Shown one piece after another: positions 48,831 to 59,681 of a stretch of 64,000 nt of DNA. The notes beneath the pieces were generated by a model. It had not been told where the DNA came from. It made no database searches and saw only the letters and a program-made list of their open reading frames with translations. Origin of the DNA: Pardosa pseudoannulata (lineage: Eukaryota > Arthropoda > Arachnida > Araneae > Lycosidae). The DNA lies in assembly GCA_032207245.1 (NCBI GenBank), contig CM063505.1:179580058-179644057 (forward strand), written 5' to 3'. A program made the translations under genes and the position numbers. Numbering within the stretch: position 1 is the stretch's first letter; each line of letters opens with the position of its first letter.

Positions 48831-50326
48831 GTATTAAAAAGTTATGATTTTTCATCAACTTCAATGCACACTCAAAACTTAACAAAAAAGGTGCGAATTT
48901 CTCAACAATAAACTTTCGTGCATATACAAAATAAGTTATTTGCAACAGTGTCATTTTCTCACAGACACTGCCTATAGTAGAAAATTCAGTCAATAAGATA
49001 AAGTACCATTTGAAATAACTATAGGAAGGATTGGAATCTCAATACTGTTACCGCGATATTAGAAAAATACCGATGTATAAAACAGTATTACGATCGGTCT
49101 ACATGTGAGTTCGGGAGATATCTATAAAGAAAGTATGCAGGTTGTTAAAACATAATTTTACCGTATGACAGCCCCATATTATGATCGCACTATTAACTAT
49201 AATGGTCCATTAAAAAATGCGCATTTTCTGGAATCAAAATCAAGAAAACGGTTGTTTTTTACCAAAAAACATAGAATTATGGCTTAGTTGTACTTTTATA
49301 ACTAGAACCACACAAATTCTATATGTTTCATTTATACCGCGTCACACGGCTTTTTGACCTTGAGCACGTGTTGCGAGCATCGACTGATAACACTTTCCTA
49401 CTCTGTCAGTAAAAAAAATTGTGGACGCGGCAAAGAGAAAAAGGATGAGAAAAAGACAGAAAATTTTCAGATTATTGTCAAAATTTATACATATGTGAGA
49501 TAAAAAAAAATGGCTTCTTCCTTTCTTTTTTTTAATTTCCGATTTTTTTTTTTTTTTTTATTTTTATTTTTTTTTTTTTTTTTAACAAACCCACAAAAAC
49601 CATTCGGATCAAAATCATCCCTGAATTCAATATTCGATATATCAGTCCATTTTTAAGCGCACAGGCTCGGAGTAACGTTTTTTTTCCCCTCTTGGATTCA
49701 GAAACGGGTTAAACAGATTTCTCGACACTACAATCGAAAAATTCGGGTCCCCCTCTGGTTTTGACACTTTGATCGTTATTTGCTAACTTTCAAACACATG
49801 TACCGCCAACAAATAGCCTAAGATTTTTTTTTTCGAGGGAGGGGGGGGAGGTGAATATCCCACAGAAAGAAAATGCTAGAAAAACAAAGATGTTATCAAA
49901 ACATGGGAAAGACGATGTGTTTAATCCGTTCCACCATTACATAACTCCGTAAATGTTGAGAAGGAAAAAACGAATAAAAAGAGTGAATGGCCCAAAGAAA
50001 AAAGGAATAAAAGCGGGAATAGCCGAAAAAAGGAGGAATGCCGTAAAATAAGGAATAAAGGACAGATTTCTAGAAAAAGGAAAATGAGGAAAAAAAGGAG
50101 CGCTGTCTGATTTCATTCACACTTAACGATTAATCCCGAGCGACCTTTTATGATTTTCATAGACGATTTCGAAATATTCAAATAAAAACTTCCGGCAAGA
50201 AAAAAAAAAAATAAGGACCTTAGGGGAAAATTAAGCACTCTTTAAGCACTTTTTAAGGCCTTAAAAACGCGTTTCGAAATTAAGCAGTTTTTAAGCACTT
50301 TTAAGCACCGTACGAACCTTGTAAAG

Positions 50327-51148
50327 GTTAAAGGCTTCCAAGTACATAGTTCTCGGAGATGGAAAAACGTCTGCCAAAAAGAGATTTGTTGCAGACTGGG
50401 CAAAAATGTTTCTCTGAGTACATCTTCTTTATCTAGAACTTTGACAAAACAATGATAAAAGAGCCTTATAGTTTTCAACAGTCATTAGAATTCTAAAACA
50501 TTAATAGTATCTCACAACACCAGCTGCTTAATTTTCTAATTAAGATAGTGTAGCTCTGCTATTAACTATTGTCCCGTTTAACAGGGAAAGGAATATATTC
50601 CACAATATCATTCATAAAAATGATATCGCCTTGACTGACAATTTTTTCATTTATATCAAAATATTGCTTTCAAGTTTTAGCAAATAGCAGATAAAGTTAT
50701 CTAAATGTATGTTTAACTTTATGAATATTAATTTAGTCAGCTGTTAGGTGAAGAATATTTATTTTAACATTTTCCAAATTATTTTCTTTTCAGCTATCTA
50801 ACAAAATTTACTTTCTTTATTTTTTGCATTTAAAAAAATTCCGTCGATTTATTTTTGACTGTATAATGTGCACGAATAAAAAAATAATTGGATTGTGTAA
50901 ATTTCTGAAGCTTCGAGTGTTATTTGCTACAAAAACCGTAGTGTCTGAATTGTTGAAAAGGGGAATAATTTTACTAATCTTTGAAGACATTCTTAAGAAG
51001 GAAAAAAAAACCAGTTGTTCAGTTATAGATGATTTTGCTGTAGGATGAACTTAATACAAAGTAATCCTAAGCCGATGATTAATTTTGCATCTATAGCATA
51101 AGCTCCTGCGTTGTTATTACTTCCGGTATTTTTACCGTTCTCCAGATG
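50327..51148. other. Sequence downstream of the second Ly6-like exon
   Basis: AT-rich; it would hold the 3' UTR of the minus-strand Ly6-like gene. No other coding signal was recognised. Confidence 0.35.
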
Positions 51149-51319
51149 TCATTTCTTCTTCATCAGATCTGATGTCCCGCAGTCAGGTTCTTTGGTACAA
51201 CAGCTGATGCAGTCTTTGATACGAATTCCGTATCCTTTTTCAGTGCATGCTACCATGCAGTCTGAGGAACAACTTCTTTGTAGCATCACAAAAACGCCAC
51301 CTACTCTTGTTGTAATTGC
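51149..51319 (-). CDS. Ly6/three-finger-like terminal exon (partial gene)
   Basis: Acceptor TTATTTTCAG at 51329-51320, then 56 codons and TGA. The peptide reads AITTRVGGVFVMLQRSC, then SSDCMVACTEKGYGI, then KDCISCCTKEPDCG, and ends TSDLMKKK. The C-x3-C-x3-C, then C-x2-CC-x5-C spacing is that of the second half of a Ly6/uPAR domain, as in exon 3 of the gene at 35823. It lacks the usual Asn after the last Cys and has no hydrophobic GPI tail, so the product would be secreted, or the exon may be decaying. The exon with the first cysteines and the signal peptide should lie at higher coordinates but was not found; the reading frame at 52204-52371 does not supply that pattern. Confidence 0.65.
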   Translation of the reverse strand, partial: AITTRVGGVFVMLQRSCSSDCMVACTEKGYGIRIKDCISCCTKEPDCGTSDLMKKK

Positions 51320-51391
51320 CTGAAAATAAAATTTTAATAATTTAAAATACATAGAAGGAGACATTTTGTTTGGAGAAAAATTGATGATGCT

Positions 51392-52838
51392 TATCTATAT
51401 ACATAAAAATGAATTTGTGTCTGTCTGTACTCGATAGACTCAAAAATCATACACCCAATCGCCGTGAAAATTTAGGAAATTATTAAGTATATCCCTAGGA
51501 AGGTTTTTAAAAATTTTTAATGTTCGAAATCCGTTCCTTCTCCCTTTTTCGAGCGTTTCATGTCATTATTCCAAGCATTATTTTCCCCGGTAAGCAGTAG
51601 TAGTTTGTTTGGGGCACCTGGGCTTGAGCCGAATCCCCAATGGTGACGGTGAGATTACTCTTCAAGGTGTGCATCAGTAAATTAAATAACATTTTAGAAT
51701 GAAGGAAGTTTCATGTCATTATTCCAAGCATTATTTTCCCCGGTTAAACGCAAACGATTAACTTTTTAATTTACCGCATCATAACTTAAAGGAGCAATAA
51801 TTTTTAGCAATGGGACGTCATTCCGTTAATCCCATGTAATTGTTTTGAGCGCAGTTTTCCTCGGTTAAAAGCAGGAGATTAAAATTTTCAATTTATCATA
51901 TAATAAATAGGTGAAAACAATATTTTTTTTATCATTATGACATCATCCCTTTAAATATTTCATTTATTCATTTCTTATTTTATATTATTTAAACATCGTC
52001 TGCTTAGTATCAATTCGATTTCACCTAGAAATTTAGATATAAAGTGATTAACTTTCATTTGTATGTGACGCAAATTATAGCATTTTTATATAAGAACTAA
52101 TTTTAAATTTAATTCTTGGCTAATTTTTACGTTACAATGAATTGTTTATCAACAATATTCTAACAACGAAAAGTACAAATTTCAATGACTGAATAAAAAC
52201 CTATCATTTTATATAGTTAGCTTGATCCTTGATCATTTCGGAGAATTGGACAATGGTTGATCTGCTTCCGGGTAGTCCGGAATATTTAGTAAACAGGGGA
52301 AGTTCTTCGAAACTATTGTCAAATTTTTGCACTTGTAACAAATGTACTTCGCCACAGCACTGTGCTGCCACCTGTACAAAAACAAACACACACGTAAGAA
52401 AAGACTTCCCCCCTAAAAAAAGTCAGTTGGCCTTACGGACTTCAAAGGCGCTGCAACACTTTGACCTCCCCTGGTTCTAATTGTGTTAACTATTTTAATT
52501 ATGTATATTTTGTCTGTTTAACTTTTATTTTTTTTTCCTTTAATTGTTTTGTGTGCAAGCTAAGATTTTATGTAATTAAACTATATTTTGCACTGAAAAG
52601 ATGTTTTCATTGAACCCCACCCTCACAAATATAGCTCAGCCACACACTCTTATTTTGCACACGCTTTCACATCTTATTGATGTACAACTCAGGTTTAATG
52701 GATAAGAGAAATATATAAATTTACCAATGACTGGAACTGCACTGTGATGAATTTAGAGAGTTATGCAAGAAAAAAAATCTCTGTTTAAAAGTAATTTATT
52801 AAGTTTATCGTAGCGAAGCACGGGCACACTTGCTAGTT
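51392..52838 (+). mobile_element. Helitron-like non-autonomous element (candidate)
   Basis: Begins with CTATATACATAAAAATGAAT and TTGTGTCTGTCTGTACTCGA plus ATAGACTCAAAAATCA, an opening seen in many arthropod Helitron/Helentron-type repeats. It ends TCGTAGCGAAGCACGGGCAC then ACTTGCTAGTTT. No terminal inverted repeats or target duplications were seen. A 37-bp direct repeat (GTTTCATGTCATTATTCCAA and onward) at 51555 and 51708 lies inside. Family assignment rests on end style only. Confidence 0.45.
52204..52371 (-). CDS. Exon-like reading frame of unknown origin
   Basis: On the minus strand a pyrimidine-rich TTTGTTTTTGTACAG acceptor is followed by 55 codons and TGA. The peptide starts VAAQCCGEVHLLQVQ, contains FEELPLFTKYSGLPG, and ends EMIKDQANYIK. 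Composition and acceptor look like a real terminal exon, but I do not recognise the family. It lies inside the Helitron-like block, so it may be a captured host exon. The plus strand is also open here, which weakens the case. Confidence 0.35.
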   Translation of the reverse strand: MAAQCCGEVHLLQVQKFDNSFEELPLFTKYSGLPGSRSTIVQFSEMIKDQANYIK

Positions 52839-53044
52839 TAATATATAATTGTAAATAGACTGTAGATTGCAAGTTTACATTTACAGTGACTGATTATAAA
52901 ACTCGTGCTCTTTGCCATTTATGTTCAATTGGAATTTTAAAAATGTTTTTTTTATTTATTTTTTTTTATTTTTATTTTATTAATTTTTTTTTTTAAATAA
53001 CGCGGGAGCACTTGTTGTTAAACATTTGGCCATACAACGTCGCG

Positions 53045-53333
53045 TATTTTGTTGACTATATAGGTGGCAGTGCCGTAGATGGCCAACATTACTCCCAACG
53101 ACAACTCAAACAAGCAAAGTGGGCCCTCGTAATTTAGAAGAGGAACAAGCACAAAATACCGCGGCTTGGCCTGTCACCTTGGTATCCAGATCCATTTCTG
53201 AGGTATCGTTTGGGAGAATGGAGCACATTGCAACCACGAACCTATTTTGCGTAATGAACACGGCGGATATTTGGCCGGTTCGAGCGCCGAACCCGCAATC
53301 CTCCGGTTAGGCCGATTGAGCTACTGCAGCTTT
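53045..53333 (-). mobile_element. SINE family 2, complete-looking copy (tRNA-derived)
   Basis: Minus strand from 53333: GCAGTAGCTCAATCGG (box A-like), then GGATTGCGGGTTCGGCG (box B-like), then a body with TTCGTGGTTGCAATGTGC, CAAACGATACCTC, TAAATTACGAGGGCCCAC and a terminal ACTCC/AGTAATGTTGGCC part. Related pieces lie at 62855-62950, 63300-63420 and 63815-64000. Confidence 0.7.
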
Positions 53334-53740
53334 CATTTTAAATGTGAAAAACATATACATTGATATAATATTCACAAAATCCTTAATAAACATTTTTACA
53401 CAAAATACTTACCAAAGTTTTACCAATATGTAAACTGTGTAGCATATATTTAAATGAATACTGAAAAAAAAATAGCTTCAAAGTAAACTAGTACGCTTTA
53501 AAAGTTCTCAATTTGAATAAATTTTAACGCTTAACATTTTCAATTTAGTACTTCGTTAGGTTTTCTCTATTTTTTCGAAACGCTTTGGTGTAAATCGAAC
53601 TAGAATTTCACAATCAAAATATATTGACCAATTTTGTGTCTTTCTCTCTCTCTGTGTGTGTGTAAATTTATTCAACCAAATGAATGATCTCGGGGAGAAA
53701 GTGTAAAAGAAATCTTTCATTCTATTCAAATTTTTCATAA

Positions 53741-53890
53741 GTAGTGGCCGAATGGGTGGGACGCTGTTCTTCGGCATCGGAGTTCGAATCAAACCGCTGG
53801 CATGGATGTTCGTAGCCGTTTGGAATCGGCTGTAAGCAGTAGGTCCCGGTCTCATTATTCCTCGTGTAGAAGAAAGTAGACCGTAGTGCA
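53741..53890 (+). mobile_element. SINE family 1 copy (plus strand)
   Basis: GTAGTGGCCGAATGGGTGGG (box A-like), GGAGTTCGAATC (box B-like), GGCATGGATGTTCGTAGCCG, TGGAATCGGC, AGGTCCCGGTCTCATTATTC and GTAGACCGTAGTGC, collinear with the 28.7-kb copy in reverse orientation. Confidence 0.8.
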
Positions 53891-54290
53891 ATCAAGTCGA
53901 AGAGTGATGTTCTCCTCTAAATGACCGTCAAAGCAGACAATCCTAGTAAGTACTCTAATAATTTTAATTCCTCTACAGGCTCCATATAATTTGAGGATGA
54001 GAGCTACCATTCACCTGTATTGGATTCGTCTACTTGACAAAAAATAAAATCTCCACACATTTCTATTTTTTTTTTTCTAATTTGTAATGAAACCATCGTT
54101 ATGTATATATTTAAACCCAAATGGAATGTGATTAGCGCACTTGAACTGTATATAATCATTTTCTTTACTGTAATTTATTATATCATATAAATGTATGTTT
54201 TTTATATGCAACTGACTGGCCGTAGTCTGCAGATCCTCGTTCTAGATCGTTTTCATTTGTTGATTGGACTTAATACGGGAATATGGGGTG

Positions 54291-54446
<156 letters not shown>

Positions 54447-54632
54447 ACGACCCGACAGACGTTGTTCTGTTTAACTCTAATAATCTAAAAATTCTAAAGT
54501 GTTTTTAAATAAATTATAAATTGGACCGTTTCGATGGAAAAGTAAACAAAAAAATTATTTCATAAATACTTGACGCCACCACGCGTACACAAACGTACAG
54601 TCATCACAAACGTAATTAGATTAAATTAAAAT

Positions 54633-54925
54633 TCCCACATTGCTTGTACGGGGATTCGATCTTGGGACGTCTCGTACTGAAGCCCGTTGCGTCGACCACT
54701 GCGCCACAGATACGTTAGCAGTGAAGAATTTTGAGCGGTATTATAGTAATCCCAATAAGCACTCAATTGTGGGTTTTTAATAAAAAAATTTTTCTATCGG
54801 ATCAAATTGAGAATTAAATCATTGTCTAATCAACTTAATTACATACACAAAATTTCATCCAAATCAGTCCAGCCGTTTAGGAGTTCTATTACAAACACAC
54901 GGACAGGAGAATTTTATATATAAAG
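54633..54925. mobile_element. tRNA-like head plus RTE-type tail fragment
   Basis: Minus strand 54712-54640 reads TGTGGCGCAGTGGTCGACGC (box A-like), then AAGATCGAATCCCCG (box B-like). Plus strand 54841-54925 reads TTTCATCCAAATCAGTCCAG, then CCGTTTAGGAGTTC, then GGACAGGAGAATTTTATATA, the style of 3' ends of RTE-type non-LTR elements. The two orientations differ, so this may be two fragments. Confidence 0.45.
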
Positions 54926-55869
54926 ATATGTATGTATATATGTGTTACCAGCAAAATTTGAAATTTGGCATCCTATAAAATGTCTAAAACGAGCCGGCAT
55001 CATATGAAAGGATTCACATTTCACACTTTTCCAAGTCATTTTATAGAACGTCAGTTAAGAAACCGATTATATCACCGATTCGTTTCGATTATTACAGCTA
55101 TCAGTACTATATAGTACTGTTGTGTCTGTATAGTACTGTTGTGTGTGTTTAAAGAAAACGACTAATACACTTGCCTGCAAAAAGTGTCGGAAAAAAATTG
55201 ACTGTGACCCTAAAGATGATGAAATGGATATTTTGTGCATCCTTTGTTTCAAAACTGAAAATTCTATTGAGAATAAAATAAATTCTAAAATCAATCTGGA
55301 AATGTTTATATAGATATATGTGTATAGATAAATAATTTTTACATTTAATAATACTTTAATATAACTTTATTTTATATACTTTTTTATAATTTCCTTTTTA
55401 AATAAACGAAAGGTTTTTCGTCCGCCTTGTACTTTTTCTGCGGCATTTTCAATTTGAAGAAATATTTACGTAGTCGCCGTTTTCAATCCGAATACAAGAT
55501 GAATAAAGGTATAAAAGCAAATTTTGCATCGTTTCTTAGAAATAGATGATTTGAGGCTTTTAAACTTTGGAATAAACGTGCATTGATTTTGGAAGGAATT
55601 ATTTTGAAACCTTCCTAAATTTGGCAAGTTTAATCTGTACCACTTAACGGTATCTCCAAAAAAAAATTAGAGTGACCCTCGTAAAAGTTGAAAGGTGGTC
55701 TGAGAAGTGTACTTTAAATTGCTTCCAACATACTGGCTTTGTTCCTCGTGCTAAAAATGATTGAAACTGGACGGTGTTGATGATGTTGATTATAATGTAT
55801 AGCTATGTGAAATCTATGTCAATGTACATAAAGCATTAGTTGTATTCTAGTTGACAAGATAGAATACGT

Positions 55870-56080
55870 AAGTATTGATAACAATGTGGCAACTAATACT
55901 GTTGGATGTGATGATAAAGAAACAAAATTAGTGACTCAAGTGGAAGCTCTCGCAGCACTAAATGTCACAAGACTATTTCTTAGCGGAGGAACATTTTAAA
56001 GTTGTAAGTAATTTAGAAAAAGTAGTGCTGGCTTCTAGACTACGACAAAAACTATTTTTTACAACGGACTCTTTCAAATG
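55870..56080 (+). pseudogene. Possible pogo/Tigger transposase C-terminal relic
   Basis: A frame reads TQVEALAALNVTRLFLS, then after a frame shift EEHFKVVSNLEKVVL and LRQKLFFTTDSF. The order EAL-AL..LR, an acidic/hydrophobic helix, and a final RLRQ..TDSF resembles the C-terminus of pogo/Tigger-type transposases (DDE, CENP-B-like). No catalytic core or terminal repeats were located. Weak evidence. Confidence 0.35.
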
Positions 56081-56146
56081 ATAACGTGTCTCTACTGCTT
56101 AAAATGTTTTTATTAATTAACTGAAAGTTTAAAGTACACTATAATA

Positions 56147-57388
56147 CAAGGCCGTAGGCAAGGGGAGGGATTTAGGGGGCCGGTCCCCCTCCAAAATTCT
56201 AAAAGACTGTTTCGTGGAAAGAAAATGGGCCATGTGTGTGTGGGTGTGTCATCTGCCTAGATGTGCATAGACAACAGTGGACTCACAGTTACATTGAATT
56301 AAGGAGTAGGTTCATATTAGATTCGACATGTAAGAACAGAGTCACTAGCACTTTTGGCAACTAATCCCAATACTGTTGTGCAATCGGAAGAAATTGGGTA
56401 AATATTTTGGAGAAAATTTCAAAAAGAGCATATGTTATTATACCGGGTGGCCATAATTAAACTGACAGTGCTTACAGTGTTCTGTAGTGCGATCTATTTG
56501 CGAGAATAACGCCACATTTTGTAGGAAGATTAAACAAAACGGGGGACGAAAGATTCCGCAAAAAAACAAATTAGTTCCAAAAGTCACCGCTAAGGGAATA
56601 TTTGGCGCTGTGTAATAGAAAATAGAGCTTTAACAAATGCAAATCAATACGAAAATTAATTTCTTAACTGTGCTAATGGATGTAACGTGAAATTTAAATA
56701 AAGAACTTCTTCTGCTCAGCGTACGTGATATTGCAGATCACGAGACTTTATCGGTGTTTATGTAGATTTTACGCTTTTTTAAAAGTGTTGCCCTATTGCA
56801 CTTGAACTAAATCAGAAAATGTGCATAATAAAAGGTAATTTTTATTCCGTATTAATTTGCTTTTGGTAACACTCTATTTTCTACTTCACAGCGCCAAATA
56901 TTTCCCTAGCGGTGACTTTTGGAACTAATTTGTTTTTTCGCGGAATCCTTCGTCCCCCGTCTTGTTTAATCTTCCTACAAAATGTGGCGTCATTCTCGCA
57001 AATAGATCGCGCTACAGAACACTGTGAGCACTGTCAGTTTAATTATGGCCAACCGGTATATTTGTAAAACTTTTCATTTTCTTTTAAAATTATTCTTTTT
57101 CTCTAGTTATACTTCTGTTTTAAAAATTAGAATTTAATACCATGTATAGTTTATATATTTTCAGTGTTAATTTTGCTGCTTAATTCAATGTGTAGTTACT
57201 ACATTACTAATTCAAGGTTATGAATTTGTTCATTATATGATTTTTTAATTATTTTGATATTTTAATATCACATTGTATTATGATACTCATTAGGAGTATA
57301 CATCGATAAGAAACTCTGTAGTTTTATTGAAGTATCCTTCACAAAACATAATGTCCCCCTCCGAATATAATTTCTCGATACGGCCCAA
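56147..57388. mobile_element. hAT-type non-autonomous element with perfect 8-bp target duplication
   Basis: CTATAATA occurs at 56139-56146 and 57389-57396, immediately outside the ends. Left end CAAGGCCGTAGGCAAGGGGA; complement of the right end TTGGGCCGTATCGAGA; a subterminal GGTCCCCCTCC / TGTCCCCCTCC motif appears near both ends. No transposase was seen. A foldback MITE (56443-57056) is nested inside. Confidence 0.75.
56443..57056. mobile_element. Foldback MITE with ~190-bp inverted repeats
   Basis: The first and last roughly 190 bp are near-perfect inverted copies (left from CCGGGTGGCCATAATTAAAC; complement of the right CCGGTTGGCCATAATTAAAC; inner limit near ACTCTATTTTCTA). TA borders each end (56441-56442, 57057-57058), consistent with Tc1/mariner-type target sites. 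The spacer is about 230 bp. No coding capacity. Confidence 0.88.
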
Positions 57389-57537
57389 CTATAATATAAA
57401 GAACTGCATACTTTAATTATTCTTCCTTATAGCTTTGAGTCTGTTAGCTTAATTTTGTATTATTTCATATATATAAATATGTAGTTCAGTTCGATTGCCT
57501 CAAATTGATATTTACTTTTCTCGCATGTATTGTTTAG

Positions 57538-57722
57538 TTTGTTTGGTTTGGTTTGTAGCACTGCGATCTACTGTTTTGCTACACGAGGGCTACCGAGCCC
57601 GGGATCTACTTCTGAAGCCGATTCCAAACAGTACGAACATCTATCCCTTAACAGGATTCAAACCTGCGAACTGTGGTACCGAAAAGCAGAACTCTATACA
57701 GTTAGCTATCATTCGGCTGGAT
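57538..57722 (-). mobile_element. SINE family 1 copy (minus strand)
   Basis: Contains TTTGGTTTGGTTTGTAGCAC, CGATCTACTGTTTTGCTACA, CGAGGGCTACCGAGCCCGGG, AGCCGATTCCAAACAG and GGATTCAAACCTGCG (complement of box B), collinear with 28711-28882. Confidence 0.8.
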
Positions 57723-57904
57723 ATATGGCTAACATATATGGACAACTCCGCTTGTAAAGGTTTTAAATCTGCTGAAGGGACTTTATGACGAAGTCTGACT
57801 GTGTGTGAAAAAAACTATTTGTTCTTGGTTGTTGCTTGAGAACGCTATAGTCACTGTTTGACTATTCCAATGCTAACCAAACTGTTTACTACTTATCAAC
57901 AACG

Positions 57905-57975
57905 GGAACAGTGGGATTCGAACCCATAAACCTTCTTTTTGAACTACAGTGCTCTAGCTACTCAGACATCAAATG
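57905..57975 (-). mobile_element. tRNA-like SINE head
   Basis: Minus strand reads GTCTGAGTAGCTAGAGCACT (box A-like), then GGTTTATGGGTTCGAATCCC (box B). The anticodon arm does not fold convincingly, so I call it a SINE head and not a tRNA gene. Confidence 0.5.
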
Positions 57976-58442
57976 GTGGAAGGAACCCTATCTTAGTTTG
58001 TCACTCTTGTTTGACATAGCGAAAGTCCAGAATTCAAAACTACCAGTAAATAAAAACATCACCGCAATGACAAATAAATACACACTTAAAAATGAATATT
58101 CAGTATTAAATAAAAATATTATATTTGGTTGTACATTCGTATTAAATATTTATTTATGACCTAAAAATAAAGGAAAAATTAAGTATTTTAAGAGGAAAAG
58201 GGACGTTTGAAATCGCAGATTTTCAACAAACATATGAAATATTTTGTTCGAAAAAATCAAGATATGCAAACGTTTTTCTATCAAAAGACGTTTTTCGAAT
58301 ATCATAATTATTTTACTGCACTGAAATCTATATTTTTTAAAAAATTTATTTTAACCCTTGCCAGTGGAATATATTTGAGAAAAACGTGCTCCAAATGGAA
58401 TTTTTTTTTCTCTTTAATTTTGTTCGATATCATCAAAATGTT

Positions 58443-58745
58443 AAGGCCCCTCCACTCTATGGTCCACTGCAAGCCATTACCACTGTCTGGAGAGGGTATG
58501 GCGTATTGAGGTCGACGATGGCAGACGATAAAATGGCCTTGGCGGAGGATGTCTTTGGAAACGGTTTTTCTTCAAAGACAACCAGCATGAGCAAGTAAAG
58601 GGAGCAATAGACCCTATAGACAAATCCACTCGCTCGGCTTATTTAGTGATCCAGTGCTTAGATGAAACCCGTAAACCATCGTTCAATCAGAAAGCTCTGT
58701 CACCATCACGAAGTGATGAAAAATTGGCCATAGTGTGGAGGCTAC
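58443..58745. mobile_element. ~300-bp MITE-like element
   Basis: The ends are inverted: left GGCCCCTCCACTCTATGG, complement of the right AGCCTCCACACTATGG. Moderate GC content. No target duplication could be fixed and no coding capacity was seen. Confidence 0.5.
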
Positions 58746-59513
58746 ATTAGATTTGTACCGAGGTACTTTCCCACGATGGTCTGCACGTGCATGCACAGCC
58801 GTGGGAGAAATTTACTAGAGGAATTTAGGACTTCGATTGTTCACGTTAAGTTTAGGGACCCCTGCAGAGAAGGTATAGATCACGGAAAGGCAGTTCGCAC
58901 AGAGATGTAACCATGAGTTATGGGGGCAGGGACTAAAAATAATGTCACAAAAGGGGCACTTTAACGAGCCTACCTGCACTAAGGGGTGCAGATGTGCCAA
59001 AATTTCACCAAACAAGTGATTGGAAAAGAAGAAAAAGGAGCTTTAAAACCGAGGTGAGGAGTTGGGAAATAGAGTTAAGAAAAGGAATTGAAGGCAGGAT
59101 TGAAGAGAAGTGGGACATCAAAATCCTAAGCCCCGCTTACCAGCACCGACTCGTCCCGTACGCCCGGACCGACACCGCATGAAGAAAGCACCTTCCTGCT
59201 CCCCTGTGCCTTTAATGGAGGTAAAAAAATAATATTCATAACGGCCATTTAGACCTCTGTTAGTAGTTTAACATTATGATTAAGGAATAATGCATAACTA
59301 AAGAGTTGCTGGTTATGTTATATGATAATCAATTATATAAATTTGTAAATAGTGTACAAAATAAATGTCTTAATCTCATTATAAGGTATCATATTTTTAC
59401 TGTGTTTCCCCTTTGTAAACGAACACTGGTGTTAAGGTTGTAAGTACATTACAACAAGATTATTTACAAAAAATATTAACAAAATAACTACTATATTCGA
59501 TATTTTCACATAT
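58746..59513. other. Unassigned intergenic sequence
   Basis: About 770 bp. The part at 58800-59220 is less AT-rich than its surroundings and looks like older insertion material, but no protein domain was recognised. Confidence 0.35.
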
Positions 59514-59521
59514 ATGGGAAA

Positions 59522-59673
59522 CAGGGGCGGACACAAGGGGGGTTAAGGGTTTAAACACCCCCTTGAGCTCAAACAAAATGACAAAAATAAAAATTTTAGT
59601 AGAAATTATGCGAGGTGTTATTTTTTATAATTATGAAACCCCCGCCTTGAAAAAAATTCTGTGTAAGCCACTG
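59522..59673. mobile_element. 152-bp hAT MITE with perfect 8-bp target duplication
   Basis: ATGGGAAA lies at 59514-59521 and 59674-59681, directly outside the element. Left end CAGGGGCGGACACA; complement of the right end CAGTGGCTTACACA. Classic short hAT-type ends and target-site length. Confidence 0.88.
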
Positions 59674-59681
59674 ATGGGAAA

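Larger units (their letters stand above)
46736..50321. mobile_element. 3.6-kb inverted-repeat DNA element, class uncertain
   Basis: Left end CATGGTTCGTACAC; complement of the right end CAAGGTTCGTACGGTGC. Both run into repeated AAGCAC / TTTTTAAGCAC motifs. TAAAG occurs immediately outside each end (46731-46735 and 50322-50326), a possible 5-bp target duplication. No transposase was seen inside. The interior holds a diverged direct repeat, SINE-like pieces, poly-T tracts (49540-49583) and purine-rich GGAAAA blocks. Confidence 0.55.

Noticed and set aside
48733..48993. Minus-strand 86-codon open frame
   Set aside because: Overlaps the SINE-like tRNA pieces; the end RGHGFESRS is a translated box B region.
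57905..57975. Possible true tRNA gene (GGGTTCGAATCCC box B)
   Set aside because: The anticodon arm and acceptor stem do not pair convincingly, and related SINE heads are common in the window.
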